A stretch of DNA of 64,000 bases from Roseiarcus sp963816065 (GCA_963816065.1 CAWFJG010000022.1:1-64000); one strand, 5' to 3'. Shown: positions 27,114 through 36,628, counted from the stretch's first letter. The notes: generated by a model not told the origin, from the letters alone. Made by a program: numbers and translations.

Positions 27114-27978
27114 TCAACCCTTGGCGAACAGGCCCTGCGGACGCAGGACCAGGGCGACGAGGAAGACGAGATGCTGGGCGAGGATCTGCCACGAGGCGTC
27201 GATCTGCGAGCCGAAGTTCTGCGCGATTCCGATGATGACGCCGCCCGCGAGCGTGCCCCATAGGCTGCCTAAGCCCCCGAGCACCACAGCCTCGAAGGCG
27301 GCGAGCAGACGGCTGGGTCCGATCGCGGGATCGAAGTTGGTCCATACCGACATGCAACACGCCGCCGCGAGCATGGTGATCCCGACGATGCCCATGGCGA
27401 TCGGGATAGATTCGCGCCGAGGTCAGGCCGATGAGGTCTGCGGCGGAGGGGTCGTCGCTGACCGCGCGGATGCGCGCGCCGGTCGCGCTGCGGTAGAGGA
27501 AGGCGTCCAGTCCAGCGATCAGGGCGACGGCGAGCAGGAAGACCAGCAGCGGATAGACGCCGATCGCGATCGGCCCGACGTTGAAGGCCGCAAGTTCGAC
27601 CGCGCCGCCGGCGAGCTTGCGGGTGTTGGGGCCGTAAGCCTGCAAGAGGCCGTTCTGGATGATGATCGACAGACCAAAGGTCACGAGGAGGATCGGCAGG
27701 ATGCCCTCGCCGACGGTCCGCTGCAGGAGGAAGCGCTGCAGGACATAGCCCGCGCCAAAGGCGACAGGGAGGAGGACGAGCGCGACCAGGAAGGGCGACC
27801 ACCCGAGAACGCCGGTCAGCGACAGGATGACGAAGGAGAACAGCACGATCATGTCGCCGTGGGCGATGTTGACGAAGCGCATGACGCCGAGCGACAGCGA
27901 CAGGCCGAGCGCGAACAGCGCGTAGAGGCCGCCGATCAGCACACCCTGGACAAGGAGGTTGAGGAGCGTCTCGACCAT
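27114..27978 (-). pseudogene. ABC importer permease, LivH type, with one frameshift
   Basis: ATG 27978 reads MVETLLNLLVQGVLIGGLYAL, the typical LivH opening, through IAHGDMIVLFSF to SARIY near 27408. There an extra base in GGG (27403-27405) shifts the frame. The true C-terminal part resumes as IAMGIVGITMLAAACCMS, FEAVVLGGLGSLWGTLAGG and LVALVLRPQGLFAKG to 27114. About 288 residues if repaired, normal for LivH. Without repair the frame runs on nonsensically into livM. Conservation on both sides suggests a sequence error or a very recent mutation. Confidence 0.85.
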
Positions 27979-27983
27979 TCCGC

Positions 27984-28689
27984 TCACGCGCCGAAGTAGT
28001 GTTGCATGATGGTGTCCCGGTTGGCGTCGGCCGGCCGGCCGGACAGCGACACCTCCCCCTCGAGCAAGCAATAGAAATGATCGGAAACGGCGAGCGAGCG
28101 GGAGATGTCCTGCTCGACCACGATCACCGACACGCCACGCTGGCGCACCCGCGGAATGATCTCATAGATCTCGTTGACGATGCGCGGCGCGAGGCCGAGG
28201 CTGATCTCGTCGCAGAGCAGCAGGCGCGGATTGGCGAGCAGCGCCCGGCCGAGCGCGACCATCTGCTGCTGGCCGCCCGATAATTCGCGCGCGTGGCTGT
28301 CGCGCCGCTCCTGCGAGCACCGGGAACCACTCGAACACCTGCTCGAACCCGATCTCGCCCTTGCGGCCGAGTTCCCAGCCGATGCGCAGGTTTTCGAACA
28401 CGGTGAGCGACGGAAAGAGCTTGCGGCCCTCCGGCACGAGAGCGATCCCCTTGGCGACGATGTCGCGGGTCGCGAAGGTGGAAAGGTCTTCGCCGTCGAA
28501 GCGGGCCGAGCCGGTCACTCGGCCGGCCTGGCGCACGAGCGCCTTGAGGAAGGACGACTTGCCCGCCCCGTTGGCGCCGATGATCGAGACGATCTGGCCC
28601 TCGCCGACCGTGAGGTCGACATCGTGCACGGCCTGGAAGGCGTCGTAAAAGACGCTCAGTTTTTCGACCGAGAGAAGCGGGGCGGTCAT
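27984..28689 (-). pseudogene. ABC importer ATPase, LivF type, with one frameshift
   Basis: ATG 28689 gives MTAPLLSVEKLSVFYDAFQA with Walker A GANGAGKSS. The frame breaks near 28309-28313, where one base is extra (GCAGGAGCGG for GCGGAGCGG). After repair the sequence continues RELSGGQQQMVALGRALL (ABC signature), LLLCDEISLGLAP (Walker B), VEQDI (H-loop position with Q), to 27984. The repaired length of about 234 residues is normal for LivF. It would hydrolyse ATP with the LivG-type partner to drive import. Confidence 0.85.
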
Positions 28690-28735
28690 TGAGCGCGTTT
28701 ATTCTCCGCGAAGAGGGGAAGGACAGCGGCCTACG

Positions 28736-29500
28736 TCACGCCCCAAGGTACACCTCCCGCACGCGCTCGTCGGCGAGCACCGCGTCGGGCGCGCCCTCGC
28801 AGATGATGGCGCCGAAATGGAGCACCGCGAGGCGGCTGGCGATGCGCTTGAGCGCATGGATGACGTGCTCGACCCAAACGATCGTCGCGCCTTCAGCATG
28901 GATCGCCGAGAGGATCGCGAGAAGGTCGTCGCATTCGGCGTCGGTAAGGCCGCCGGCGATCTCATCGAGCAGCAAAAGCTTTGGCTTCGCCGCGATCGCT
29001 TTGGCGAGTTCCAGTCGCTTGAGGTTTAGGAGCGACAGCGCCCCGGCAGGCTTCGCCGCGTAAGCGCCGAGACCGGTCAGGGCGAGCGCCTCCTGCGCTT
29101 CGCGCCGACCGGCGGGAATCGACAAGCTCCCGCCGTGGGTCGCGGCGACCAGCACGTTCTCGAACACGCTCATGTGGGCGAAGGGCTTCGGGACCTGGTA
29201 GGTGCGGCCGATGCCGAGACGGCGACGGACCCATACCTTCATCGTCGTGACGTCGCGCCCCATGAAGCGGATAGCGCCCTCGTTCGGCGGCAGAACGCCG
29301 GCGATCAGGTTGAAGAGCGTGGACTTGCCGGCCCCGTTGGGGCCGAGCACGCCCAGGATTTCTCCCCGTCGCACCGTCAGGTTCAGTTCCTCGATCACCC
29401 TGAGGCCGCCGAAGCGGCGCGACACGCCGCTGAGCGCCAACATCGGCTCTTCCGCCGGGTCGCGCCCGTCGGAAGCCGCAGGTTTGCGAAGGTCAATCAT
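28736..29500 (-). CDS. ABC importer ATPase, LivG type
   Basis: 254 residues with Walker A GPNGAGKST, the Q-loop region GRTYQVPKPFAHM and Walker B LLLLDEIAGGL followed by VEHVIHAL (H-loop). The usual signature LSGGQ/LSYGQ is replaced by LSLLNLKRLELAKA, a visible departure while the downstream RLELA part is kept. Its ATG overlaps the binding-protein stop by eight bases (ATGATTGA), indicating tight co-translation in the phenol cluster. Confidence 0.87.
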   Translation of the reverse strand: MIDLRKPAASDGRDPAEEPMLALSGVSRRFGGLRVIEELNLTVRRGEILGVLGPNGAGKSTLFNLIAGVLPPNEGAIRFMGRDVTTMKVWVRRRLGIGRTYQVPKPFAHMSVFENVLVAATHGGSLSIPAGRREAQEALALTGLGAYAAKPAGALSLLNLKRLELAKAIAAKPKLLLLDEIAGGLTDAECDDLLAILSAIHAEGATIVWVEHVIHALKRIASRLAVLHFGAIICEGAPDAVLADERVREVYLGA

Positions 29501-30761
29501 AGACGATCGGCGTCATCTTGCCGCCGAGCGGAACCATCGACGCCGTCGTGTTGTCGACGACGACGAGATCGAACGGGAACTTGGTCCACTTCTTCCACTG
29601 TCCGATCACAAGCGGAGTGGCGCAGGTGTTCGGATAGGGCCCCTTGGTGAAGTTCACCGGCCCGACGATCGAGGCGTAGTCCATCTTGGCGATGGCGTCG
29701 CGGATCGACTCCAGATCGTCGAGCTTCTGCGTGCGCTTGAGCGCATCGAACGCGGTCTCGAACAGCGCATGGCGGAAGCCGAGCGTCATCGAGGTTTGCT
29801 TGCCGGTCGCCTTCTCGTAGGCGTCCGAAAGCTCTTTCGACGACATCCCAATGAGGCCGGACTTGAAGGGACTGGTCGGCGACCACCACACTTCGACCGA
29901 GAGGCCTTCCGCCCGGGGGCCGAGCGGCGCGATCGCGGCGGGGAACTCCGTCGCCTTGGCCATGGAAATGACCTTCGGGCGCATGCTCTGCTGCGCCGCT
30001 GCGCTCATGAAGGCGGTGAACTCCGGCGGCGGCAGGACGCCGGCGACGATCTCGGCGCCCGCCGACTTGAAGGCCGCGATCTGCGCGCTGTAATTGCCCG
30101 ACGGAAGATCGAAGCGGCCGGGATCGACGATCTTGTAGCCTCGCTTGGCGGCCATGCCGGTGAAGATCTTCGAGAAGGCGAGACCGTCGTTGTCGTTCGG
30201 CCACAGCGCGCCGACCACCTTGTTGGTCGGAACCTGATCCCAGGCATCGTAATAGGCCTCGGCCATGTTCACAGCGCTGAAGAAGTAGTTGTAGGTCCAG
30301 TCGAAGCCCTTCTTCGGATCACCCTGGCGACCAAAGAAATAGGGTTCGAGTGGGCAATCGTTCGATAGGCACGGCACGCCGGAAACTTCGCACTGGTCGG
30401 CGACCGGATTGACGGTCTCCGGCGTCGCAAAGGTCGTCATCAGATCGACCTTGTCCTGCAGGATGAGGCCCTTGGCCACCTCGGCCGCGCGGTTCGGATT
30501 CGATTGGCTGTCGCGCACGATGATCTCGAACGGGTGCTTCGTGCCTCCGACGTCGATCTGTCCGCCGGTAAACGCCTTGATCTGGTCGAGCGTCCAAGGA
30601 AGCTGCTCGGTGAAGATCGCGAGCGGCCCGGTCAGCGGCGCGACGAGGCCGATCTTGACCGTTTTGGGCGCCGCGAAGGCGACGCGCGGCAATGCAGTCG
30701 CCGCGAGCGCGGCGGCCCCGGTCTTCAGGAACGCGCGGCGTCCCACGGGAAATCTGGTCAA
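29493..30761 (-). CDS. ABC importer substrate-binding protein, LivK/type I periplasmic family
   Basis: 422 residues. The N-terminus (RRAFLKTGAAALAATALP RVAFA) has a twin-arginine motif and hydrophobic stretch, so export to the periplasm, probably by Tat, is expected. The mature part has the type I fold: KIGLVAPLTGPLAIF, RDSQSNPNRAAEVAKGLI and the second lobe ending in VVVDNTTASMVPLGG. In this operon it most likely captures an aromatic acid or ring-cleavage intermediate, not an amino acid; the ligand cannot be read from sequence. It is the first gene of the transporter section. Confidence 0.88.
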   Translation of the reverse strand: MTRFPVGRRAFLKTGAAALAATALPRVAFAAPKTVKIGLVAPLTGPLAIFTEQLPWTLDQIKAFTGGQIDVGGTKHPFEIIVRDSQSNPNRAAEVAKGLILQDKVDLMTTFATPETVNPVADQCEVSGVPCLSNDCPLEPYFFGRQGDPKKGFDWTYNYFFSAVNMAEAYYDAWDQVPTNKVVGALWPNDNDGLAFSKIFTGMAAKRGYKIVDPGRFDLPSGNYSAQIAAFKSAGAEIVAGVLPPPEFTAFMSAAAQQSMRPKVISMAKATEFPAAIAPLGPRAEGLSVEVWWSPTSPFKSGLIGMSSKELSDAYEKATGKQTSMTLGFRHALFETAFDALKRTQKLDDLESIRDAIAKMDYASIVGPVNFTKGPYPNTCATPLVIGQWKKWTKFPFDLVVVDNTTASMVPLGGKMTPIVYD

Positions 30762-30810
30762 TCTATCCCTCCCTATCCTAGGCTTTGGCTTGGTTGCTTA
30801 AAGCCGTCCA

Positions 30811-31011
30811 TCAGCCGGGCGGCGCCTCGGTCTTTTCCTTGGTCTTGCCGGCGACGCCAAAGTGCAGGGCCGGAATCTCGCGCAGGATGATGCGGATGGA
30901 ATCGCGCGGCGCGTCGATCGCCTCGATGATCGAATCGGTGACCTTGGCGATGAGGCGGCGCTTCGCCTCGGGCGTGCGTCCCTCGATCATGGTGATCTCC
31001 ACGATAGGCAT
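30811..31011 (-). CDS. dmpI: 4-Oxalocrotonate tautomerase
   Basis: 66 residues starting MPIVEITMIEGRTPEAKRRL. The proline that becomes residue 1 after removal of Met is the catalytic base of this family; arginines corresponding to the substrate-binding pair are present (GRTPEAKRR, IRIILREIP). It ketonises 2-hydroxymuconate to 2-oxo-3-hexenedioate in the oxalocrotonate branch of the meta pathway. It starts four bases after the decarboxylase stop. The short tail after HFGVAG is charged and a little longer than in Pseudomonas XylH. Confidence 0.9.
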   Translation of the reverse strand: MPIVEITMIEGRTPEAKRRLIAKVTDSIIEAIDAPRDSIRIILREIPALHFGVAGKTKEKTEAPPG

Positions 31012-31015
31012 CCCG

Positions 31016-31783
31016 CTACTCCGTGACGCGGATCGATACAGAACCGAGGTTCTGCATGGTGAGCCGCACGCGCTCGCCGACTTTGAGCGCATGCGCGGCG
31101 GTGGCGCCGCCGGCGAGGATGATCCACCCGGCCTCGAGCCGCCCGAGGGCTGCGCCCGCAATCCGCGCCGCCGCCACCAGCGAGCGCGACGGATTGCCGA
31201 GAATCGCCGCGGTCGAACCGATCTCGACCGGGCGACCGTCGACCTCCATGACAAGGCCGAGATTGGAAAAGTCCTGATCAGGCCGCGACCAGTCGCCAAC
31301 CACGAAGCCGGACGACGAGGAATTGTCGGCGATCACATCGGCAAGCGCGAACTTGAAGTTCTGGTAGCGCGAATTGATGATTTCCATCGCCGGCGCAATT
31401 CCCCCGACCGCCGCCATCGCCTCGGCCGCCGTCACCAGGCCGGTCAGCGGCGCCTTGAGAAGGAAGGCGAGCTCCGGCTCGATTCGCGGATGGACATAGC
31501 GCCGCTTCGACAGCGACGCGCCCTCTTCGAGCCGCATTGCGTCGGTGAGCCGTCCCCAGACGACCTCGTCGACGTTGACCTGTTTCATCTTGGCGCGCGA
31601 GGTTAGGCCCATCTTGACGCCGACGAGCTTCTCGCCCCGCTTGAGGCGGCGATCGATCGAGGCGGCCTGCACGGCGTAGGCGTCGGCGACGCTGAGCGGG
31701 CCGGATTCGGTGAATTGCGGGATCGCCGAGGCGGTGCGCGCCGCCTCGTCGACAACCTCTGCGAATTTGGCGAGGTCGGTCAT
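31016..31783 (-). CDS. dmpH: 2-Oxo-3-hexenedioate (4-oxalocrotonate) decarboxylase
   Basis: 255 residues of the hydratase/decarboxylase (fumarylacetoacetase-like fold) family: VGVKMGLTSRAKMKQ, RIEPELAFLL and PAMEIINSRYQNFKF carry the metal-binding acidic residues. A Lys at GVKMG is the active-site lysine expected for the decarboxylase. It converts 2-oxo-3-hexenedioate to 2-oxopent-4-enoate plus CO2. The ATG overlaps the aldolase stop (ATGA), and the tautomerase follows, so the branch-specific steps are adjacent. Confidence 0.88.
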   Translation of the reverse strand: MTDLAKFAEVVDEAARTASAIPQFTESGPLSVADAYAVQAASIDRRLKRGEKLVGVKMGLTSRAKMKQVNVDEVVWGRLTDAMRLEEGASLSKRRYVHPRIEPELAFLLKAPLTGLVTAAEAMAAVGGIAPAMEIINSRYQNFKFALADVIADNSSSSGFVVGDWSRPDQDFSNLGLVMEVDGRPVEIGSTAAILGNPSRSLVAAARIAGAALGRLEAGWIILAGGATAAHALKVGERVRLTMQNLGSVSIRVTE

Positions 31784-32823
31784 TGGGCGGCCGCCTGGGC
31801 TTCGCGCTGACGCACGATGTCGAGCGCGACGTCGACGATCATGTCCTCCTGACCTCCCACCATCCGGCGCTTCCCGAGCTCCGTCAGGATGTCGCGCGTA
31901 TCGACTCCGTAAACCTTGGACGCGTTTTCCGCATGGCGCAAGAAGCTCGAGTAGACGCCGGCATAGCCGAGCGACAGGCTCTCGCGATCGACCCGGACCG
32001 GGCGGTCTTGCAGCGGACGCACGACGTCGTCGGCGACGTCCATGAGGATGTGAAGGTCGACGCCGGTCTCGATCCCCATCCGGTCGAGCACGGCGATCAA
32101 CGCCTCGATCGGCGCGTTGCCTGCGCCCGCGCCCATGCCGGCGAGCGAAGCGTCGACGCGCACTGCGCCTGCTTCAATGCCCGCGACCGCATTGGCCACG
32201 CCCAACGTCAGATTGTGGTGGGTATGGACGCCGACTTCCGTCTCGGGCTTTAGCGCCCCGCGGAGCGCATTGACCCGCTCGGCGTATTGCCTCGGCAGGA
32301 GCGCGCCGGCCGAATCGGTCACGTAGACGCATTCGGCGCCATAACCTTCCATGAGCTTGGCCTGCTCGACCAGCTTCTCGGCCGGGGCCATATGCGCCAT
32401 CATCAGGAAGCCGACGGTGTCCATGCCGAGGTTCCGCGCGGCCTCGATATGCTGCCTGGACACGTCGGCCTCGGTGCAATGGGTTGCGATGCGCACGCTG
32501 CGGGCGCCCGCCTCGCAAGCGTGCTTCAGGTCGTGCACCGTGCCGATGCCGGGCAGCAGCAGCACGGTCACGACCGCGTTCTTGCACTCCTCGGCGACCG
32601 CGGTAATCCACTCGCCGTCGTCATGGGCGCCGAAGCCGTAGTTGAAGGTCGCCCCGGTGATGCCGTCGCCATGGCAGATTTCGATGGCGTCGACGTTGGC
32701 GCGGTCAAGGGCGCGGGCGACCTCGCGCACCGTCTCGAGGTGGTACTGGTGACGGACCGAATGCATCCCGTCACGCAGGGTGACGTCCTGGACGTAAAGC
32801 TTGTTCTTGTTTCTGCGGGCCAT
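31780..32823 (-). CDS. dmpG: 4-Hydroxy-2-oxovalerate aldolase
   Basis: 347 residues with the HMGL-like TIM barrel. Seen: VTLRDGMHSVRHQY at the N-terminus (catalytic Arg and metal-binding Asp), VYVTDSAGALLP in the middle and the metal-site HTHHNLTLGVANA. It cleaves 4-hydroxy-2-oxovalerate to pyruvate and acetaldehyde, channelling the aldehyde to the adjacent acylating dehydrogenase. ATG 32823 overlaps that gene's TGA by one base (TGATG), so longer in-frame starts are not needed. Confidence 0.93.
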   Translation of the reverse strand: MARRNKNKLYVQDVTLRDGMHSVRHQYHLETVREVARALDRANVDAIEICHGDGITGATFNYGFGAHDDGEWITAVAEECKNAVVTVLLLPGIGTVHDLKHACEAGARSVRIATHCTEADVSRQHIEAARNLGMDTVGFLMMAHMAPAEKLVEQAKLMEGYGAECVYVTDSAGALLPRQYAERVNALRGALKPETEVGVHTHHNLTLGVANAVAGIEAGAVRVDASLAGMGAGAGNAPIEALIAVLDRMGIETGVDLHILMDVADDVVRPLQDRPVRVDRESLSLGYAGVYSSFLRHAENASKVYGVDTRDILTELGKRRMVGGQEDMIVDVALDIVRQREAQAAAQ

Positions 32824-33764
32824 CACGCGGCCTCCTTCTGCAGCTGGCGCGCGGCCCAGCGATCGGCGGTGGTGAGCGCGGCCGAGGTCATGATGTCGAG
32901 ATTGCCTGCGTAGGCCGGCAGGTAGTGCGCTGCGCCCTCGACCTCGAGAAAGATCGTGGTCTTGAGGCCGGAGCACGGGCCCACGCCCGGGATGCGCACC
33001 GGATGGTTGTCGCCGATGTGCTCGAACTGCACCTTCTGTTTCAAACGATAGCCGGGGACGTATTTCTGCACCGCGGCCGCCATGTCGGCGACCGACTTCT
33101 CGATCGCCTCCTGCGTGCCGCCCTGCGACAGCGTGAACACGGTGTCGCGCATGATCAGCGGCGGCTCGGCCGGGTTCAGGATGATGATCGCCTTGCCGCG
33201 CTCGGCCCCGCCGAGTTTCACGATCGCGTTCGAGGTCGTCTCGGTGAACTCGTCGATGTTGGCGCGCGTACCGGGGCCGGCCGACTTCGACGAGATCGAG
33301 GCGACGATCTCGCCCCAGATCACGCGGTTGGTCGCGCGCTTGACTGCATAGACCATCGGGATGGTGGCCTGGCCGCCGCAGGTCACCATGTTGACGTTCG
33401 GCTCGTCGACGTTGGCGTCGCCGTTGATCACCGGGATGGTGAACGGGCCGATGGCCGCCGGCGTCAGGTCGATCACCTTCTTGCCGTCCTGTTGCAGGAT
33501 GGCGTTGTTCCTGATGTGCGCGCCGGCCGAAGTCGCGTCGAACACCACCTTGATGTCCCTGTAGTTCGGCAGCTTGCGCAGGCCCTCGATGCCCTCATGG
33601 GTGGTCGGCACGTTGAGACGGGCGGCGCGTGCAAGGCCGTCGGACTGGGGATCGATGCCAACCATGGCGCCCATCTCGAGGGCCTTGGAGGTCCGCATCA
33701 CCTTGATCATCAGGTCGGTGCCGATGTTGCCCGAGCCGATGATCGCGCAGGGTATCTTGGCCAT
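32823..33764 (-). CDS. dmpF: Acetaldehyde dehydrogenase (acylating)
   Basis: 313 residues. The nucleotide-binding loop IIGSGNIGTDLM is at the N-terminus and the catalytic Cys is C129 in MVTCGGQATIP. These and the overall length match DmpF/BphJ enzymes, which form a channelling complex with the DmpG aldolase and convert acetaldehyde, NAD+ and CoA to acetyl-CoA. Start 33764 follows the hydratase stop by seven bases. The intact pair with dmpG supports a working lower pathway. Confidence 0.94.
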   Translation of the reverse strand: MAKIPCAIIGSGNIGTDLMIKVMRTSKALEMGAMVGIDPQSDGLARAARLNVPTTHEGIEGLRKLPNYRDIKVVFDATSAGAHIRNNAILQQDGKKVIDLTPAAIGPFTIPVINGDANVDEPNVNMVTCGGQATIPMVYAVKRATNRVIWGEIVASISSKSAGPGTRANIDEFTETTSNAIVKLGGAERGKAIIILNPAEPPLIMRDTVFTLSQGGTQEAIEKSVADMAAAVQKYVPGYRLKQKVQFEHIGDNHPVRIPGVGPCSGLKTTIFLEVEGAAHYLPAYAGNLDIMTSAALTTADRWAARQLQKEAA

Positions 33765-33771
33765 CTAAGCT

Positions 33772-34560
33772 TCACTCCTTCGCAAAAGCCGCGCGGACGG
33801 AGCCGAGTCCGGAGATGCGCGCCTCGTAGACTTCGCCCCGCTTGACCGTCACCATCGGTCCGAGCGCGCCCGACATGACCGTGTCGCCGGCCTTGAGCGG
33901 GCGCCCGACGCGCGCCATGGTCTTGGCGAGCCACAGCGTCGCCGACAGCGGATCGCCGAGGCAGGCGGCGCCCGCGCCGACCGAGACCTCGTCGCCGCCC
34001 TGTTCCATCACCATGCCGCAAAGCCTGAGCTCGAGGCCGTCGAGTTTTCTGGGTGAAGCGCCGAGGACATAGAGCCCCGACGAGGCATTGTCGGCGATGG
34101 TGTCGAGGATGCCGATCTTCCAGTCGGCGATGCGCGAATCGACGATCTCGATCGCCGGAAGGGCGAACTCGACCGCACGCAAGATGTCCGCGATGGTCAG
34201 GTGCTCGTCGTCGAGGTCGCGGCCGATGACGAAGGCGATCTCGGCCTCGACCTTGGGCTGAATGAGCTCGCCGGCGGCGACGTCCCAGCCGTCCGGCACG
34301 GCCATGTCGGAAAACAGCATGCCGTAGTCCGGCTGACTGACTCCGAGTTGCCGCTGCACCGCAAGCGAGGTAAGGCCAATCTTGCGGCCGACGACCTTCC
34401 GCCCTTCCGCGAGCCACCGCTTGGTGTTGATCTCCTGAGCGGCGTAGGCCTGATCAATTGCGCCCGCCGGCAGGAGTTCGCGCACCGGCGGCACAGGCTC
34501 GCGTGTTTTGTAGGCGCCGACGATGGAGTCGGCTGCGGCTTGCGCCGGACTTGCACTCAC
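33772..34560 (-). CDS. dmpE: 2-Oxopent-4-enoate (2-hydroxypenta-2,4-dienoate) hydratase
   Basis: 262 residues. Conserved blocks are VVGRKIGLTSLAVQRQLGV, KVEAEIAFVIGRDLDDEHL and PAIEIVDSRIADWKIGILDT; the E-x-E and the acidic IVDSR are metal ligands of this family. It hydrates 2-oxopent-4-enoate to 4-hydroxy-2-oxovalerate. The start is taken as GTG 34560 with AAGGA seven bases upstream; the frame stays open further upstream but without a good site. It is a paralogue of the nearby decarboxylase (dmpH). Confidence 0.9.
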   Translation of the reverse strand: MSASPAQAAADSIVGAYKTREPVPPVRELLPAGAIDQAYAAQEINTKRWLAEGRKVVGRKIGLTSLAVQRQLGVSQPDYGMLFSDMAVPDGWDVAAGELIQPKVEAEIAFVIGRDLDDEHLTIADILRAVEFALPAIEIVDSRIADWKIGILDTIADNASSGLYVLGASPRKLDGLELRLCGMVMEQGGDEVSVGAGAACLGDPLSATLWLAKTMARVGRPLKAGDTVMSGALGPMVTVKRGEVYEARISGLGSVRAAFAKE

Positions 34561-34573
34561 GTTCGGTTCCTTC

Positions 34574-36083
34574 TCAGAGCTTGATGCAGACGTTGGTGAG
34601 CTCGGTGTAGAACTCGAGCGAATGCACGCCGCCTTCGCGGCCGATGCCCGACTGCTTAGCGCCGCCGAAGGCGGTGCGAAGATCGCGCAGGAACCAGGAG
34701 TTGACCCAGCAGAGGCCGACGTCCATTTGCGCCGCGACGCGATGGGCGCGCGACAGGTTTTCAGTCCATACCGAGGCCGCGAGTCCATAAGGCGTAGCGT
34801 TGGCGAGCCGAACGGCCTCATCCTCGGTATCGAACGGACGGACGTGACAGCAGGGACCGAAAATCTCTTCGTTGACGATCGGCGAGTCGTCGGGCAGGCC
34901 CGTCCAGATGGTGGGTTCGATCCACGCGCCGTTGGCAAGCTCGCCCGGCATGTCGGGGACGCCGCCGCCGGTGACGATGGTCGCGCCCTCCTCAGCCGCC
35001 TTTTTGTAGTAGCTCAGCACCTTGTCGCGGTGCTGCTTGCTCACCAGAGGGCCCAAGGTTGGTCGACGGGTCTTCCGGCCGACCGAGTTTCAGTCCCTCC
35101 GCGCCCGCCTTCAGCCGGGCGACGAACGCGTCGAAGATCGGCCGCTCGACATAGACGCGCTCGGTGCCGAGGCAGACCTGACCGCAGTTGGAGAAGCACG
35201 AGCGCATCGTGCCCTCGATCGCTTTGTCGAGATCGGCGTCGGCGAAGACGAGCGCCGGGTTCTTGCCGCCGAGCTCGAACGACACCTGCCGGATCCCGAG
35301 CGCCGCCTGGCGCATGATCGCTTCGCCCGTGCGAGTCTCGCCAGTGAAGGTGATCCCGTTGATCAGCGGATGCTGGGTCAGGAACTCGCCGGCCGAGTTC
35401 GGGCCGAACCCGTGCACGACGTTGTAGACGCCCTTCGGCAGGCCGGCCTCGTTCATCACCTCGCCGAGCAGCGTCGCGGTGAGCGGCGTCTCCTCCGACG
35501 GCTTGACCACCACGGTGTTGCCGCAGGCGAGCGCCGGGCCGACCTTCCAGGTCATCAGAAGGAGCGGCAGGTTCCACGGCGAGATGACCGCAATGACGCC
35601 CTTCGGGCGCCTGAGACCATAGTTCAGCGCGCCCATGCCGTCCGGAGTCGGCAGAATGAAGGTCTCGGTCGAGACGCCTTTCACCGTGTCGGCGAACATC
35701 TTGAAATTGGCGGCGCCGCGGGGAATGTCGAGGTGGCGGGCAAGGCTCGACGGCTTACCGGTGTCGAGACACTCGGCGGCCAGGAACTCCTCGAGCCGGG
35801 CGTTGATGCCGTCGGCGACCTTGTCGAGAATATCGGTGCGCTCAACGACCGACATCTTGCCCCAGGGACCGGAAAGCGCTGCCTTGGCGGCGCGGACCGC
35901 CGCGTCGATCTCGGCCTTGCCGCCCTCTGGGGCGCGCCCGATCACGCTGTTGTCGACGGGCGTGCGGTTTTCCCAGAACTTGCCGGTCGAGCCGTGGGTG
36001 AACGCGCCGTCGATGAAATGGGCTGCGTCGCGGCGCGCGCTCTCAAAGCTCACGGACGTCTTTCTCAATGCCTGAACCGTCAT
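34574..36083 (-). pseudogene. dmpC: 2-Hydroxymuconic semialdehyde dehydrogenase with one frameshift
   Basis: ATG 36083 (GGAGAGG upstream) opens MTVQALRKTS and reads normally through VISPWNLPLLLMTWKVGPAL, FTGETRTGEAI, ELGGKNPALVFADADL and the catalytic-cysteine block SNCGQVCLGTERVYVE. Near 35048 one extra base breaks the frame after DPSTNLGP. The remainder (LVSKQHRDKVLSYY, EEIFGPCCHVRPF, FGGAKQSGIGREGG) is intact in the next frame to 34574. About 503 residues when repaired. It oxidises the ring-cleavage product to 2-hydroxymuconate with NAD+. Loss of this gene would block the pathway, so check the base before calling it dead. Confidence 0.88.
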
Positions 36084-36147
36084 CGTCACACCCTCTCCTG
36101 GACCGCGCGGCTGTCGGAGCTTGTCGGTCATATCGCTATTTTCCATA

Positions 36148-36177
36148 ATTGTCGATATTTTTTTTAATATCGACAAT
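36148..36177. promoter_or_regulatory. Perfect 12-bp inverted repeat between the GlcG-like gene and dmpC
   Basis: ATTGTCGATATT, a six-T spacer, then AATATCGACAAT, in a strikingly AT-rich patch of an otherwise GC-rich operon. It sits 65 bases upstream of the dmpC start. The half-site nearly matches ATTGACGATATT at 43057 upstream of the GntR gene and shares CGATATT with the palindrome beside the dmpK promoter. Probable operator, possibly for an internal promoter. Confidence 0.6.
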
Positions 36178-36199
36178 ATTTCTTTCTTTGGTCTGGCAA

Positions 36200-36628
36200 T
36201 CAAGCCCCCTTGAGCGCCGCAGCCGCGCCGGCCGCAGCCGCCGCCCGATCGTCCTCCTCCGAGCCGCCCGAGACCCCGATCGCACCAATGACCGCCCCAT
36301 CCTCGACGATTGGCCGCCCGCCTCCGAACAGGACCACGCCGGGGCGGAGGGCGATGCCGTGATGGAGCACCGGATTGTCTTTCAAGGCGTTTGACAGGTC
36401 CTCGGTCGAAGCGCCGAACACCGCCGCCGTATAGGCCTTGTCCTTGGCGATCGTCACCGACGCCGAGAACGCGCCGTCAGCCCTCAGACAGGCGATGAGA
36501 TCGCCGCCGATATCGACGGCCGCGGCAACCACGGCTACGCTGCGCTCACGGCCCTTCGCCACGGCCGCTTCGACCGCCCGCAGGGCCGCCTCGGCGCTCA
36601 GGATGCGACGCGTCACCGAAACTGGCAT
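36200..36628 (-). CDS. GlcG/HbpS-family protein
   Basis: 142 residues: RRILSAEAALRAVEAAVAKG at the start, VAVVAAAVDIGGDLIACLR, then KAYTAAVFGAST and the C-terminal VIGAIGVSGGSEEDD block that defines the GlcG (DUF336) fold. Members bind haem or small ligands, and such genes are often found in aromatic or glycolate operons without an assigned step. ATG 36628 has AAGGA five bases ahead. It lies between catechol dioxygenase and the semialdehyde dehydrogenase, so it is part of the operon; its role here is unknown. Confidence 0.82.
   Translation of the reverse strand: MPVSVTRRILSAEAALRAVEAAVAKGRERSVAVVAAAVDIGGDLIACLRADGAFSASVTIAKDKAYTAAVFGASTEDLSNALKDNPVLHHGIALRPGVVLFGGGRPIVEDGAVIGAIGVSGGSEEDDRAAAAAGAAAALKGA

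Noticed and set aside
25999..28071. A 690-codon frame joining livH and livM sequence
   Set aside because: Only the first part is LivH. After 27408 it is out-of-frame translation of the livH 3' end and livM, caused by the frameshift.
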